Positions 11,701-36,989 of a DNA stretch of 64,000 bases are shown here, piece after piece. Each line of letters starts with the position of its first letter. Position 1 is the first letter of the stretch. The notes beneath the pieces are model-generated. The model was not told the origin of the DNA, did not search any database, and saw only the letters and a list, made by a program, of their open reading frames with translations. A program made the translations under genes and the position numbers. Source of the stretch: Dallia pectoralis (lineage: Eukaryota; Chordata; Actinopteri; Esociformes; Umbridae); assembly GCA_029465975.1 (NCBI GenBank), contig CM055756.1:12403223-12467222 (forward strand). The letters run 5' to 3'.

Positions 11701-12757
11701 GTATCTATGCTCTCCTTTCACCACAATCTCTACACTGTCACACTTAATTTCGTTGTTGACAGTGAATCTTTCTTTCTTGCAGAGAGCAATCTCAGCAGTG
11801 ACGACCCAGAAGAAGGTAATAGTAACTCAACCTGTATATTCTACTACAATAGATTTTTCAGCTGGATGTGAAATCTCTTCACGAGATCTCGTTGATGCTT
11901 AATATCTTTCTATTTATGTTTTCTCTGTTCCACAGTGTATGTCAACGAGATGAGGGGTAGTGATGAAGAGGAACATGGATCAGGGTATCTGTACGTGTTC
12001 ATTTAAACATCTAGACATGATATGTTGTTTTTGTAACATTTATTTTTTGGCACAGATTCCATGAAACTATTAGACTGAGTGGGTTATCTGGGCTACATTT
12101 AAATATTAGTAGTTATTTATTAAAGTATAATATTTATTTTGTTTCCTAAGTTTTGTTTAACATCTACTGTGTTCGTCCTTATAGACTTGTTTTACCTTCT
12201 GAGATTCCTGGGATAGACTATCTCTGTCATTCCCAGCAAAGTCTTGTCTCTAAAAGCTCCCAAAGCACAGGTAGGTAACCTATTAGCAGCAAATCCACAC
12301 CTCTTCAGGGGTTGGCTAAAATGTCTAAGCTATGTATATAAATTGTCCACAGAGCCACCCTATGTCAACATAGAGACAGAGAAAGACATTGACAATGGTG
12401 AGTGTCCAACATGAATTAAATAAATAAATCACAGCAGTACTGGACTGGCGTGTATACAACAGGATTTTGTATTTACAGATAATTGTGGTGGGGAGAATTA
12501 TGTGAATTTGGAATCTATGGAAAATACTGATAACAGTGATAATGAAGGGGAAGACAGCAACTATGTCAATACTACAGGTATGTCACATTTAATACATATA
12601 ACAGAATAATTACTTGATTTTATCAGTTCATCAGAAACCTTTTCTGTGATATGGGTTATCCCAAATTGTATTTCTTCAGAAATTGCTGATAAACTTTAGA
12701 AACCAATTTTAGAAAAAGATTGAAAATGTTTTTCTTTTTTCTCTCTTAGATATGTGA
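8798..12757 (+). CDS. lat: Linker for activation of T cells, tandem copy 1
   Basis: Membrane adaptor that, after ZAP-70 phosphorylation, recruits Grb2/Gads and PLC-gamma1 below the T-cell receptor. Exons: 8798-8906, 9648-9687, 10072-10103, 10191-10245, 11621-11661, 11783-11815, 11936-11990, 12185-12270, 12353-12397, 12479-12577, 12750-12757; 603 bases, 200 residues. Short extracellular end, membrane helix about residues 9-26, then the CLRC pair (Cys27/Cys30) matching the palmitoylated CxxC of LAT. Tyrosine sites: YVNE, GYLLVLP (PLC-gamma1-type site), YVNI, YVNL, YVNT. The residue before the PLC-gamma1 site is Gly, as in mammals. ATG 8798 is chosen because it is the first in the exon and keeps the short N-terminus; a second ATG lies two codons on. 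Between spns1 and atxn2l, as expected from 16p11.2 order. Confidence 0.93.
9095..9640. other. Copy-specific insertion-like sequence in lat copy 1, intron after the membrane exon
   Basis: This intron is about 740 bases in copy 1 but about 120 bases in copy 2. The extra sequence includes an AT run (about 9100-9115), a small inverted repeat TTTTCGTAAAACGAAAA near 9183, and a CT-rich stretch around 9430-9470. I see no terminal repeats, so its origin is unknown. Confidence 0.4.
9755..10036. repeat. 28-bp minisatellite in lat copy 1
   Basis: Ten copies of a unit containing GTGAGTCATGTTAGGAGTCA. It ends about 35 bases before the acceptor at 10071. A single related stretch (AAGTGTGAGTCATGTTAGTA) sits at 17428-17447 in the equivalent intron of lat copy 2, so the array expanded after the duplication. 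Confidence 0.9.
10380..10545. repeat. About 42-bp repeat in lat copy 1 intron
   Basis: Four imperfect copies built around CTGGCCAATCAGAATGC followed by AAACTGTGTGAAGGCTAAACC. Each copy holds a CCAAT motif. No role is evident. Confidence 0.8.
11562..11917 (+). repeat. Duplicated 3' intron end inside lat copy 1
   Basis: A 56-base stretch (starting AGCTGG and holding GAGATCTCGTTGATGCTTAA) occurs at about 11561-11617 and again at 11860-11917, each time just upstream of a splice acceptor (11620 and 11935). Two neighbouring introns therefore share their 3' ends, which points to an internal duplication or copy event spanning the exon between them. Confidence 0.8.
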
Positions 12758-14755
12758 TGTTTCCGTCATCATGGGGCAGATTCAAACATGAGGAGATGAT
12801 TGATGACTTAATAATCTAAATGTTTGACTGATTCATAAAAAAGGTGGGCTAAAATCTACAGTGCTGGGAAAAAAGTGTTTGCCCCATGTCATCTATTTGA
12901 CATTGAATGTTATCAGATCCCCAACTTTATATTTGATTAAAGAGAAGATCGAGAGTGAACAAATAACAGAAACATTTTATACAAATTGAATGTATTCATT
13001 CAAGTAAGTTATCCAATGACCAATGCCCTCATTTCAAACGGTAACAGTACCACCCTAGACACAATAATTGGTTACACCACTACTACTGACCAGTAATAAC
13101 TGCCACAAAACGCTCTTAAAGTGATTGATACGTTTCTCAAAATGCATCTGAGAAATTTCCAGCATCTCCGAGCTTCAACTTATGTGTCAAATAACAAATA
13201 AAAGAGTAAATCAAATATCAGACTTTTATATATATTTATATAAATATATATATAATACTAGAATCCAGAATATACTCTTATATCATGTGAAAATGTGCAA
13301 TAATGCTGAACATTTTGTTGGGGCAAATACTTTTTATGGCTCTATAAAAAGGGAAGAGGACGAGGTTAATATTCAAACTTCCAGCCCTCTCTGATCTATG
13401 CAGTAACTTAACCTAATTAGGCCTCATTTAAAGGTTTAAATGAAATGTGTTACAAGGTAATTAGCTTGACTATCCCATATGGTGTGGTCTACGGCACTAA
13501 GTCACTTTCCATCATGGCCACATAATCACACCCAGTTTCCAGTCACCATTTATCTTGGTGCTCCTCTGTTTAAAAAAAGTACATCAGTAGACAAGCAGTA
13601 AAAGCGGTAAAAAGGGCAGTTTTGAATGACAGTAAGCCAGAATAAACTTATTTTCAAAAATGCTACAGCCCCGTGATACCAGTTCCCTAAACGTCCTAAG
13701 GACATCATCTGGTTGCTGGGGTATTAATGTATTTAATGTATTGACTTGCTGACAATTCCTGAGAATGTTTGTTCAGTTTGTTTTCTTTTACTGTATTTAA
13801 TTCTTACTGTGCTGTCAATATGTCCACTTCAACCAAATATTGTTTTGTTGTTGTTTACCTCTTGTCACAAGGTTATGTAATGCTTTGCCATAAACAATTT
13901 GATGTTCTAAATGCATTGTGGGAGTTGTGCTAGCATAGTTATCTTTTTCAGATCTTTATTTTTATCATCGTAAATTCAGATCACTTATGTTTTACCAAAG
14001 TTCTTCCAAGTGTGTCATATACCTATTCTACCAACGCATTATGCATATTACCTGATGTCATCCATTTGACCTTATACGGTCTGGTGACAATTCCATCAGT
14101 CTATTTGTCTTTCAATCATCTGCAATCATGTGCAACATTAGGTCATAGAAAACATGTTAGAAAGAGCATTTTAGAGGAGGTTAGAGTAAAAAAAACGTCC
14201 ACATTTGGACTAGTACTTTTCCAGTTTCCACGATGGTTTACAACCTGCGGTACACAGACCTCTGGTGGTCTGTGAGAGTCCTGCAGGTGATTATCACATC
14301 TGTGTGCAAATGATTGTTTCAGACTGTTTTTATCTTTCAGAAATAAAAACGGTGTTAAAAATAACAGCCACAAGTGAACAAAGTAACATATTGGAGTATG
14401 CACATTGTACGAAACAATAATTGGCCAGAATCTACTACTTTCACTGAAAGGTATTTTGTTTTAAAGAGTTAGATAACAAAACATTTGGTTAAAAGTGGAT
14501 ATTTGGAGATTCAGTCTGTAGATTCTTAACAGACTACAAACAGATTATGAATAACATTTGATTAACTGTTATTATCCATAGACCTCATCATATTCCTCTT
14601 ATTGTTAAACCAACTCTAACTCAAGCAAGCATTTAGTTATTTCATATTGTTGATAGGATGAATATCTTTACAGCATCTACAGATGGTAATTGTGACCAAA
14701 CATTGGTGAAAATAAAGACGTCTGGAGTGCTGAGAGTCGGGTTTTGTCATTTACA
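12758..14755 (+). other. lat copy 1 3' UTR and spacer
   Basis: Sequence after the stop is alignable by eye with the end of copy 2: GGGCAGATTCAAAC at 12774 and 22234, and a block near 13740-13830 resembles 22290-22380. A good AATAAA is at 14711. A transposon-like element interrupts it at about 12860-13345. Otherwise AT-rich with no gene seen. Confidence 0.5.
12860..13345. mobile_element. Short non-autonomous DNA-transposon-like element (MITE)
   Basis: Left end CAGTGCTGGGAAAAAAGTG followed by TTTGCCCC; right end GGGGCAAATACTTTTTATGG near 13318-13338 is its imperfect reverse complement. These look like terminal inverted repeats of a cut-and-paste element widespread in fish genomes. There is no transposase reading frame in the roughly 480 bases between. 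The matching region of lat copy 2 lacks it. The right end is degenerate, so the boundary is approximate. Confidence 0.55.
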
Positions 14756-14759
14756 TAAT

Positions 14760-15289
14760 TAAAAGACGTTTTTAGGTGCGAGAGAAAAAGATGAGATCAA
14801 AAGGTAGTGGTTTTGGTGAGGAGATACCAACTGTAAAGAATGTGACAACGATAGAAAAAGGCGCTTTGGGTTTGCTGAGTTGACAACGGCGTAAAAGCGT
14901 TGATGAGACAGGAGGTAGAAAGGGGAAGGGAGGGAAAGGTTTGCACAGAAAGACAGACCGACACAGTGACAAAGACACGTGCGTCCAGCTGCAATAGTTG
15001 AACTCAAATAATAGAGGGGAAAGAGGCAAACATCTAACCTGGAGTGGATAAAAAGAGTGTTTAAATCGAGCTGCATGTGGTATCCAGGAGAGACAGACAC
15101 AGGTTTGGTAATGCTCTAAACCAGATGCCTCCAATATGGCGCAGGTCTGGTGTAGCTGACCACTGAGCTGGCCTGGGGACTGGAGTCAACTTAACCTGAA
15201 CTTTACTTCAGGTTTAAAGTCTCATTAAGAGCCTCACAGGTCATCAGGGACAGAGGATCTGACCTTCAGTTGGGATTCTACACACATTG
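14760..15289 (+). promoter_or_regulatory. Promoter and noncoding first exon of lat copy 2
   Basis: Counterpart of the block before copy 1, with the same conserved words and a donor (TTG/GTAGGT) after 15289. Its presence shows that the tandem duplication included the upstream control region, so both copies could be expressed in the same cells. No TATA box is seen. Confidence 0.6.
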
Positions 15290-15829
15290 GTAGGTACATT
15301 CCCTCCAATTTATTCAGTCCTTCTTTCTTTCATGTGTTTTATCCTCAGGGTTACTAGAAATGTAGTTCAATGGGGATTAGTATTGAAGTAACTGGTTCAT
15401 GAGGTTGGCTGCAAATCTCACAATGTATCGATGCAATGACGAAGAGTAAGGCACATTTTAGCATTGATCTACACCCACCATTCTTTAGTAAATTACTCTG
15501 GTTGTATTACTTTGCTCGATGTAACCGTTAATCGGCAGCTTTTTTGCATTCATACAAGCATATCTATGTCATTGTAAACGTATAACCTTACAGGGTTGAC
15601 TTAATGTAATAAAAATCACTGAGCAAACACCAGAGTTGTTGGCAGGGCAGTAGGTAGAAATTATTTATGTCCCTGGTTCACACTGCAGTTTGGGGACATT
15701 TCTAATCATAGAAATAGAATATAGACTTTCTAGGTGAATTTAAATGTTCTTTGGTGTAATGACCATCTGAACAAGGCCCATGTTTTATTACAGGCCTCTA
15801 CATTATACCACCAAAGTGGATTTAACCCT

Positions 15830-16015
15830 TTAGTCCTCTAACCCTCCATCTCTCTCTCTCCACCCAGTCTTTTACTTATCCATGCCAATTACACATACTC
15901 ACACTGTACCCTATGTCTTTTTGCACTTCTCTTTTGCATTTTCTGGTTGGATGCAAACTGCATTTCGTTGTACTGTACTGGTACTGTCCAATGACAACAA
16001 CGTTGAATCTAATCT
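15830..16015. mobile_element. Retroposon 3'-end-like fragment
   Basis: Contains GCATTTCGTTGTACTG, then CAATGACAACAACGTTGAAT and a terminal AATCTAATCTAATT. This is typical of the 3' tails of LINE/SINE elements in fish. No reading frame is present; family assignment needs a repeat library. Confidence 0.45.
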
Positions 16016-16397
16016 AATTAAATGTTTTTGAATTGAGGCAATAAGCAAAAAAATCAGCAAAAAAATCTAAATAGCCACAATTAGAAACACTTAACTTACT
16101 ACCAATTCAGATATTTGGTAAGATACATGTTAGTTAAAATGCCAGATACCAGTAATCAACACAAGTCCAAAATAGACCACTAAGTTAAAGATGAAATAAA
16201 TCTTTTTTTATATTGCACGTGTTTTATCATATGTATTTGTCTGGACTAAATTAGGATAATATTCAGTTGTATTTGCCAATAGAACGATGTGTAATTACAT
16301 AATAGCCTATATAACTGGTGAAAAGTGTGCTAGTGTTTCCTTTAACTTAAAAATACAGGAAATCCGTTTCCTGGCATTAGAGAGGTGAACTCAACCA

Positions 16398-16451
16398 CAG
16401 AGAGAGAGAGAGAAGAGAGAAAGAGCGAGAGATAGAGAGAGAGAGAGAGAG

Positions 16452-16542
<91 letters not shown>
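16398..16542. repeat. (GA)n microsatellite
   Basis: About 145 bases of GA dinucleotides, with a few interruptions at the left end, in the 5' UTR intron of lat copy 2. Confidence 0.95.
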
Positions 16543-16545
<3 letters not shown>

Positions 16546-16772
16546 ATGTGTGCAATGTATTAAGTTCTACAAGAAAACTAAATATGATTTTGATAAAATG
16601 CTGACAACCAAACTGTAATTCAGAGGGGATCTGTGTAGGTTTGTATCCCCTCTCTTCAGTCCAAACCTGGGTAACAATGTCACCTTAAAGATGCTTTATT
16701 GTGATGTTAGTATTGAAGTCAACAGCCTAACCTCATTGGATGATAGATGTGTGTTTTCTTCCTGCAGACAGT

Positions 16773-19700
16773 ATGGAGATGTCTGTGGAGATTAATGTAT
16801 TGGTGTTGAGTGGGGCGTTCCTCCTGACAGTCATCCTGCTGACCGGCATGTGTCTAAGGTGCAGAAGACACCACATGCCTAGTAAGTCTACCAGTTATTG
16901 GATCAAATCTGTAGCTTTACATCAATCAATTGGCTAAATATGAATGTGCTGTCAGATTTATAGGTCTAATAGACCAATACAAATAATAGTTGCTTTTCCC
17001 TCAGCTTCTATTCATCAACGTTACAGCGAGGATTACATCCAACAGTAAGCACTATTGTTAATTACACTGATATGCCTGGCACATACAAACAAGTGACTGA
17101 GTATATAACAAGTGAGTGAGTATATTTATATATATTTACTGAGAAACCATTCAGTAACCCCTCGTGTCATGTCGATGAAGGCATTGTCATCTTGGAAGAG
17201 ACCCAATTACTCACATTCACGCATGATAAGATGTTAATTGGTTAATTGTATCATGCATACATTTATTACATTCCTCACTCCAGTCTTTACTTTAATTTGT
17301 CGCGTGTCTGTATGTCTAAATGGTAGATTACATGCTTATGCTTTGTATGTCTGATGTCCTGGGTTCAAATCCATATATGATATATATATGAGCTTGTATG
17401 TTTGTCTTCAGTTTAATGCCAGTGGCAAGTGTGAGTCATGTTAGTAATCTAAACAAACGTTGGTTTCTCCCACACAGCACCGCGGGATTCGTTGGAGATC
17501 ATTCACACTCAACATGTGAGTTTCTTTTAAATGTAAAGTTCTACCCACACCTTTTCATAATACTGCTTCAGAATGTGTATGATGATGATGATTAATCTTC
17601 CTCCTCAGACAACCCCTCTGCCACCAGCTGGGTAGCTCCGCCTTCCAGCCTATTTTTGCCAGTGTGAGTTTCTACCCACTCAGTCATTCTGGCATTACTC
17701 TCATTAACAGTATATGTAATATCTATAGACCTGAGAGGGTTTGATGAATAAATATGCTGATGTGAGGCCATAAAATCACACCGACACATTCACACCGACA
17801 CATTACACAATCACACCGAAACATTACACATTCACACAATCACACCGACACATTCACACTGACACATTACACATTCACACCGACGCATTACACATTCACA
17901 GCGACACATTCACACAGACACATTACACAATCACACCGACACATTCACACTGACACATTACACAATCACACCGACACATTACACAATCACACCGACACAT
18001 TCACACTGACACATTACACAATCACACCGACACATTACACAATCACACCGACACATTCACACTGACACATTACACAATCACACCGACACATTACACATTC
18101 ACACAATCACACAGACACATTCACACTGACACATTCACACAATCACACCGACACATTCACACTGACACATTACACATTCACACAATCACACCGACACATT
18201 CACACTGACACATTACACATTCACACCGACACATTACACATTCACACCGACACATTCACACAATCACACCGACACATTCACACAATCACACTGACACATT
18301 ACACTGACACATTAACCATTTCCTATAACCTGCCTTTCTTTTTCACAGTTCACCACAAATAGTTCAGAGACCTGTCACTCCAACTGAAAATGGTGAGATC
18401 ACTCTTTACGTTGATCTACCTGTTTTCTATCTTATCTGTTTACCACCATCATTCTAATGCCACCGTTGGTTTACAATTTTCTTGCAGGGAGCATCGCTAG
18501 TTATGAGAATCCAGGAAATGGTAAAACAACCTTAAACTGTATCTGGCTCTGTTAAACTACACTGATCTCCTCACATGTGTGCAGTAACTGTAACAAATTA
18601 AGGGTCCAATGTCTTTGGTTCTCTGAATGTTTGTGATCTCACAAGACTCAAATCCCATGAATAAAAGACGTAGGTGCAAATTGGCTCAGCGTTGTTGAGT
18701 GAACAGGCCAGTAACAGAGTTATCCTGACAACTTCCTGTTTAGGAGATCTGCAAGCTGTGGTTGTTAGCTCGTTAACTGCATTAGCATCCACATAGCTTC
18801 TGACAATTACTTTCTCGTTGAGTAGGCGGTCTGATCTTCAACGTAACGCTCTTTGCAAATCTTATTGAGTTGGATCAAAGTGTAGTGTTTCCTTGTGTAT
18901 CAATACCCTGAAATACAGTAAAATGTTGTATCAATACCCTGAAATACAGTAAAATGTTGTGTATCAAGGCCCTGAAATACAGTAAAATGTTGTGTATCAA
19001 TACCCTGAAATACAGTAAAATGTTGTGTATCAATATCCTGAAATACAGTAAAATGTTGTGTATCAATACCCTGAAATACAGTAAAATGTTGTGTATCAAG
19101 GCCCTCATTGTGAACGAGACAACGTGAAATTGGATGCGGATAAAACTAGCCATGCATTTATTTATTTTGCCACGCTACTTCACATAAAATAAATCTGACA
19201 ACATTTTGTGAACGTGGCTTTTTGGAATTGTATATTAAACCAAAAACCGTTGGATTTGTTTGTTTGACAGCGAATGTGTGTATTTATGGTTCTTTCATCA
19301 CTGTTCTACAGAGATGGTGGAAGACGAAGTGCCAGGATCAGATTATCTGTGAGTGTATATTGCATATAAAATATATATACACACACACACACCAACGCTA
19401 CATTATGAATATTACATATATGTCAAATTTTTGACATATAACACATCATGATGTTATATGTCATTTTTATAACACATCATGATGAGATACATGTATTCTG
19501 TAACCACTCAACCTAATCGGGGGTTTGGGTCGTCGTTTGGGTAGCCAGGGCTCACAGGTGATGTAATCTCTTCTTCTTATCAGAGACGTTTTACCTTCAG
19601 AGCTTCCTGGAACTGGTTCTCTGTGTCGTTCCAACATGAGTCTCATGTCCAAAAGCTCCCAAAGCACAGGTAGGAAATGAAATAGGACTTCATAACAGCA

Positions 19701-20301
19701 GACATACTGTGGTGAAATGCTTTTCAATGACAGACTGAGCTCTGTAGAGTACCAGGATCTGTAGGCAGTCTGTGATCTGTAGGCAGTCTGTGATCTGTAG
19801 GCAGTCTGTGATCTGTAGGCAGTCTGTGATCTGTAGGCAGTCTGTGATCTGTAGGCAGTCTGTGATCTGTAGGCAGTCTGTGATCTGTAGGCAGTCTGTG
19901 ATCTGTAGGCAGTCTGTGATCTGTAGGCAGTCTGCAGGTTTGACAGCACGGTTTATTGTAATTCAACCCCCTGTGATCTGAACATGACATAATGGTTGTA
20001 AGATCATTTTCATATTTGACCTCTTCACAGAGCCACCTTATGTCAACGTAGAAGCAGAGGCAGACATTGACAATGGTGAGTAACGCAATAGAAATAGTTC
20101 CCTCACGTCCGCCTCGTGTTCACTCACGTCTGCCTCGTGTTTACATAAACATTAATGGTTGTGGGCTGATGTGAACCTAACTAAATATTGTATGTGTGTC
20201 CACAGAAAACAGTGACGCGGAGAACTATGTGAATTTGGAAACATTGGAGAACTGTGATAGTGACAGTGGTGATAGTTATGATAACTATGTCAATACTAAA
20301 G
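16773..20301 (+). CDS. lat: Linker for activation of T cells, tandem copy 2
   Basis: Second intact LAT gene. Exons: 16773-16881, 17005-17044, 17478-17515, 17609-17663, 18349-18392, 18488-18520, 19312-19348, 19584-19669, 20031-20075, 20206-20301; 583 bases, ending in phase 1. Membrane helix and CLRC identical to copy 1. Tyrosine sites: YENP, DYLDVLP (PLC-gamma1-type), YVNV, YVNL, YDNYVNT. The exon with the PLC-gamma1 site is 37 bases here but 55 in copy 1 and lacks the YVNE site. The residue before the PLC-gamma1 tyrosine is Asp, not Gly. No stop codons, and all splice sites are canonical, so it looks functional. The C-terminus is uncertain: reading through the last donor ends at TAA 20334-20336, while splicing to an acceptor at about 22230 would add a longer tail. 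Confidence 0.88.
17765..18312. repeat. Compound CACACCGACACATT-type array
   Basis: Irregular tandem array of CACACCGACACATT and CACATTCACACAATC words in the intron before exon 18349-18392. It ends about 35 bases before the acceptor and is strongly purine/pyrimidine-biased (A/C on the plus strand). Confidence 0.9.
18885..19100. repeat. 33-bp minisatellite in lat copy 2 intron
   Basis: Six copies of a unit with ACCCTGAAATACAGTAAAAT and TGTGTATCAAT. Mid-intron, not close to an exon. Confidence 0.9.
19755..19934. repeat. 18-bp minisatellite in lat copy 2 intron
   Basis: About ten perfect copies of ATCTGTAGGCAGTCTGTG. It lies about 100 bases before the acceptor of exon 20031-20075. Confidence 0.95.
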
Positions 20302-21597
20302 GTATGACCCAGATTGGCACCATGAACAGAATATAAAGGTGAGGCCCAGATTGGCACCATGAACAGAATATAAAGGTGTGGCCCAGATTGGCACCATGAA
20401 CAGAATATAAAGGTGTGGCCCAGATTGGCACCATGAACAGAATATAAAGGTGAGGCCCAGATTGGCACCATGAACAGAATATAAAGGTGTGGCCCAGATT
20501 GGCACCATGAACAGAATATAAAGGTATGGCCCAGATTGGCACCATGAACAGAATATAAAGGTATGGCCCAGATTGGCACCATGAACAGAATATAAAGGTA
20601 TGGCCCAGATTGGCACCATGAACAGAATATAAAGGTATGGCCCAGATTGGCACCATGAACAGAATATAAAGGTGAGGCCCAGATTGGCACCATGAACAGA
20701 ATATAAAGGTATGGCCCAGATTGGCACCATGAACAGAATATAAAGGTGTGACCCAGATTGGAACCATGAACAGAATATAAAGGTATGGCCCAGATTGGCA
20801 CCATGAACAGAATATAAAGGTGTGACCCAGATTGGCACCATGAACAGAATATAAAGGTGTGGCCCAGATTGGAACCATGAACAGAATATAAAGGTGAGGG
20901 CCAGATTTGCACAATGAACAGAATATAAAGGTGTGGCCCAGATTGGAACCATGAACAGAATATAAAGGTGAGGCCCAGATTGGCACCATGAACAGAATAT
21001 AAAGGTGTGGCCCAGATTGGCACAATGAACAGAATATAAAGGTGTGGCCCAGATTGGCACAATGAACAGAATATAAAGGTGTGACCCAGATTGGCACCAT
21101 GAACAGAATATAAAGGTGTGGCCCAGATTGGCACCATGAACAGAATATAAAGGTATGGCCCAGATTGGAACCATGAACAGAATATAAAGGTGAGGCCCAG
21201 ATTGGCACAATGAACAGAATATAAAGGTGTGGCCCAGATTGGAACCATGAACAGAATATAAAGGTGAGGCCCAGATTGGCACCATGAACAGAATATAAAG
21301 GTGTGGCCCAGATTGGCACAATGAACAGAATATAAAGGTGTGGCCCAGATTGGCACCATGAACAGAATATAAAGGTGAGGCCCAGATTGGCACCATGAAC
21401 AGAATATAAAGGTGTGGCCCAGATTGGCACAATGAACAGAATATAAAGGTATGGCCCAGATTGGCACCATGAACAGAATATAAAGGTATGGCCCAGATTG
21501 GAACCATGAACAGAATATAAAGGTGTGGCCCAGATTGGCACAATGAACAGAATATAAAGGTGTGGCCCAGATTGGCACCATGAACAGAATATAAAGG
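20297..21597 (+). repeat. 37-bp minisatellite copying the last lat2 splice donor
   Basis: About 35 copies of a unit that ends ATATAAAG and begins GTGAGG, GTATGG or GTGTGG, then CCCAGATTGGCACC. The first unit starts exactly at the donor of exon 20206-20301 (AAAG/GTATGA), so every unit repeats an AAAG/GT donor-like site. Long open frames on the minus strand here are repeat artefacts. Confidence 0.92.
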
Positions 21598-22224
21598 TAG
21601 AGACAGACATATTCTCCATTCTTGTTATCTTGACAACATCGCTGCATTTCATTGGCTGCTTGATGATCTGAGAAATCCATGGCAACAGAAGTAGTTAGTC
21701 ACTTCTACTCACACAGGCAGTTTGAGTGACTGGAACCATATTGCTGTTTAACTTGCAGTCAGAACAGGCTAAAGCCACATTAATATCAGATAGGTCAAGG
21801 TTATTTTGTACTTATAAGTTGTGTGATTTTGCTTTTTTGTGTCTTTACTTTTGGATATTGATCATATTTAGTCAACTTTGCTTGCAACACAAATTCTGAG
21901 TCAAGTAAGGCAAATGACTAAACACACACCAACACGACTACGTTACACGACTATGCACACCAATACGAATGAGAAGACATTTGAACTAACTCGTGGTCAA
22001 TCTTTGTGTAGTGAAATGTCTTGTAACATAGTCGTGTAACGTAGTCGTGTATCGTGTAACGTAGTGGTGGCACCATAAACATCTCAAATGTGTCTGCAAG
22101 TGGAAATGCTGCTGAAGTTCATGTCCAATCTTCCTTATGTGATCTATCAGCTATTACTAAACACATTTTAATTTTATTTATTTAGTTACTGACTTACTGA
22201 GGTTGGGAAAAAAAGACAAAGCTT

Positions 22225-22440
22225 TCTTTAGCAGGGCAGATTCAAACGTCATGTACCAAAGCTGAAGCATTAGATTATGGAAATATTAATTTGCTGACCA
22301 GTCCTGAGAACGCTTGTTTTAAGTTTACGGTTTTGATTTTTCTAATGTATTTAATTATTTACTGTGACATTAACATGCCAACTACAATGTAATCTACTTG
22401 TATAGTGGTTTAATTTACCTTTGTTCAAATGAAATAAATG
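22225..22440 (+). other. Probable terminal exon and polyadenylation signal of lat copy 2
   Basis: CTTTCTTTAG at about 22224-22233 followed by GGGCAGATTCAAAC, which in copy 1 lies 20 bases after the stop codon. AATAAA at about 22432. The bases that carry the ATG-TGA end in copy 1 are missing here, so the protein end differs. The convergent atxn2l polyadenylation signal lies about 400 bases on. Confidence 0.5.
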
Positions 22441-22821
22441 CTATGCAATTAGAAGGAACCCAATGTGTACACGTTTCTGAATTATGTCAAACACTGTGGT
22501 GAATATTGCAGATAAATTGGGCAGATTGGACTGGATATGAATGGTTACCATGACAAACTAGTAAAATGTTGTACACTTATCTTTGACCAACATATTTTTT
22601 TCTCTTTGACACCATAAATTAAACCAAAATGTCATCACTAAAGGGCACAGCCACAAATGTCTATTTGGATACATCTTTGAAACCACATATTAGCTTTTTG
22701 GTCTTTAGTAAGATAAGCGGCGTTTCAAGTTCTGGTTAAAATTAAGAATGTTTATGCTGTAGATCAATTACAGAAATTGGAAAAAAATACAAGACTACAG
22801 CAAATTTTGAGGTTGAGTTTA

Positions 22822-23458
22822 AAACTTTATTTTATTTTTTCCTGTCTTTTTTCCTTTTAATATTTTCATTATTTAGTAATTTTTTTCACCTGCAAAAGGA
22901 GAGGGGAAAATGAGGAGACGGTTACAGGGAAGGTTAAAAAGGAAGTTTCAATGTGATAAAAGTCTGTCCTGTAACTATAAGTGTCTCTTCATCCACCTGT
23001 GAGACCTCTGTTACCGTCACATCCTCAACTTAAAAACAGAGCAGGCTAGCGAGAACGTCTCAGTCTTTCTAGGGCTTTTATAAAAACAAGAGAAATGGTT
23101 AATATTTTCTCTGTCCGAAGCTGAGCAGCAGGAAACCGGAGCCTTCTGTGATCAGTCTCTACTATTCTTCCGCCTGCAATCTCACTCTCCCACTAAAATA
23201 ACTCTGGGTAAAAAAAAAAAAAGTTGCTTATTTTCTTCACGAGAGGAGAAAGGAGAGTGATGGAGGCCGGGGGTTCCCGGGTTCTCTTCTCAGATCAGTT
23301 TAGCCAATCGGTGAACACCTTGACTGTGTACAACACTTGTGATTGGGCTCCACCAAAGGACAAACTGATGAGGGAGGGACCCCTGGAGTCTTCTGTGGTC
23401 CTCTAGGGTAGTTCGCCTTTAGGGTTGGTATCTAGGGTTGGCATCTAGGGTTGGGTGG
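22822..23458 (-). other. atxn2l 3' UTR
   Basis: Minus-strand AATAAA hexamers at about 22824-22833 (TTTATT on the plus strand) would give a 3' UTR of about 0.63 kb after the stop at 23459. lat copy 2 and atxn2l are convergent with a gap of roughly 0.4 kb. Confidence 0.6.

Positions 23459-36989
<13,531 letters not shown>

Noticed and set aside
16773..20301. lat copy 2 as a pseudogene
   Set aside because: All ten exons have canonical splice sites, open frame and intact signalling tyrosines; only its last exon is uncertain.
20181..21685. Minus-strand open frames of 415-499 codons
   Set aside because: Artefact of the 37-base array, which cycles through all three frames; it includes the real lat2 exon on the other strand.
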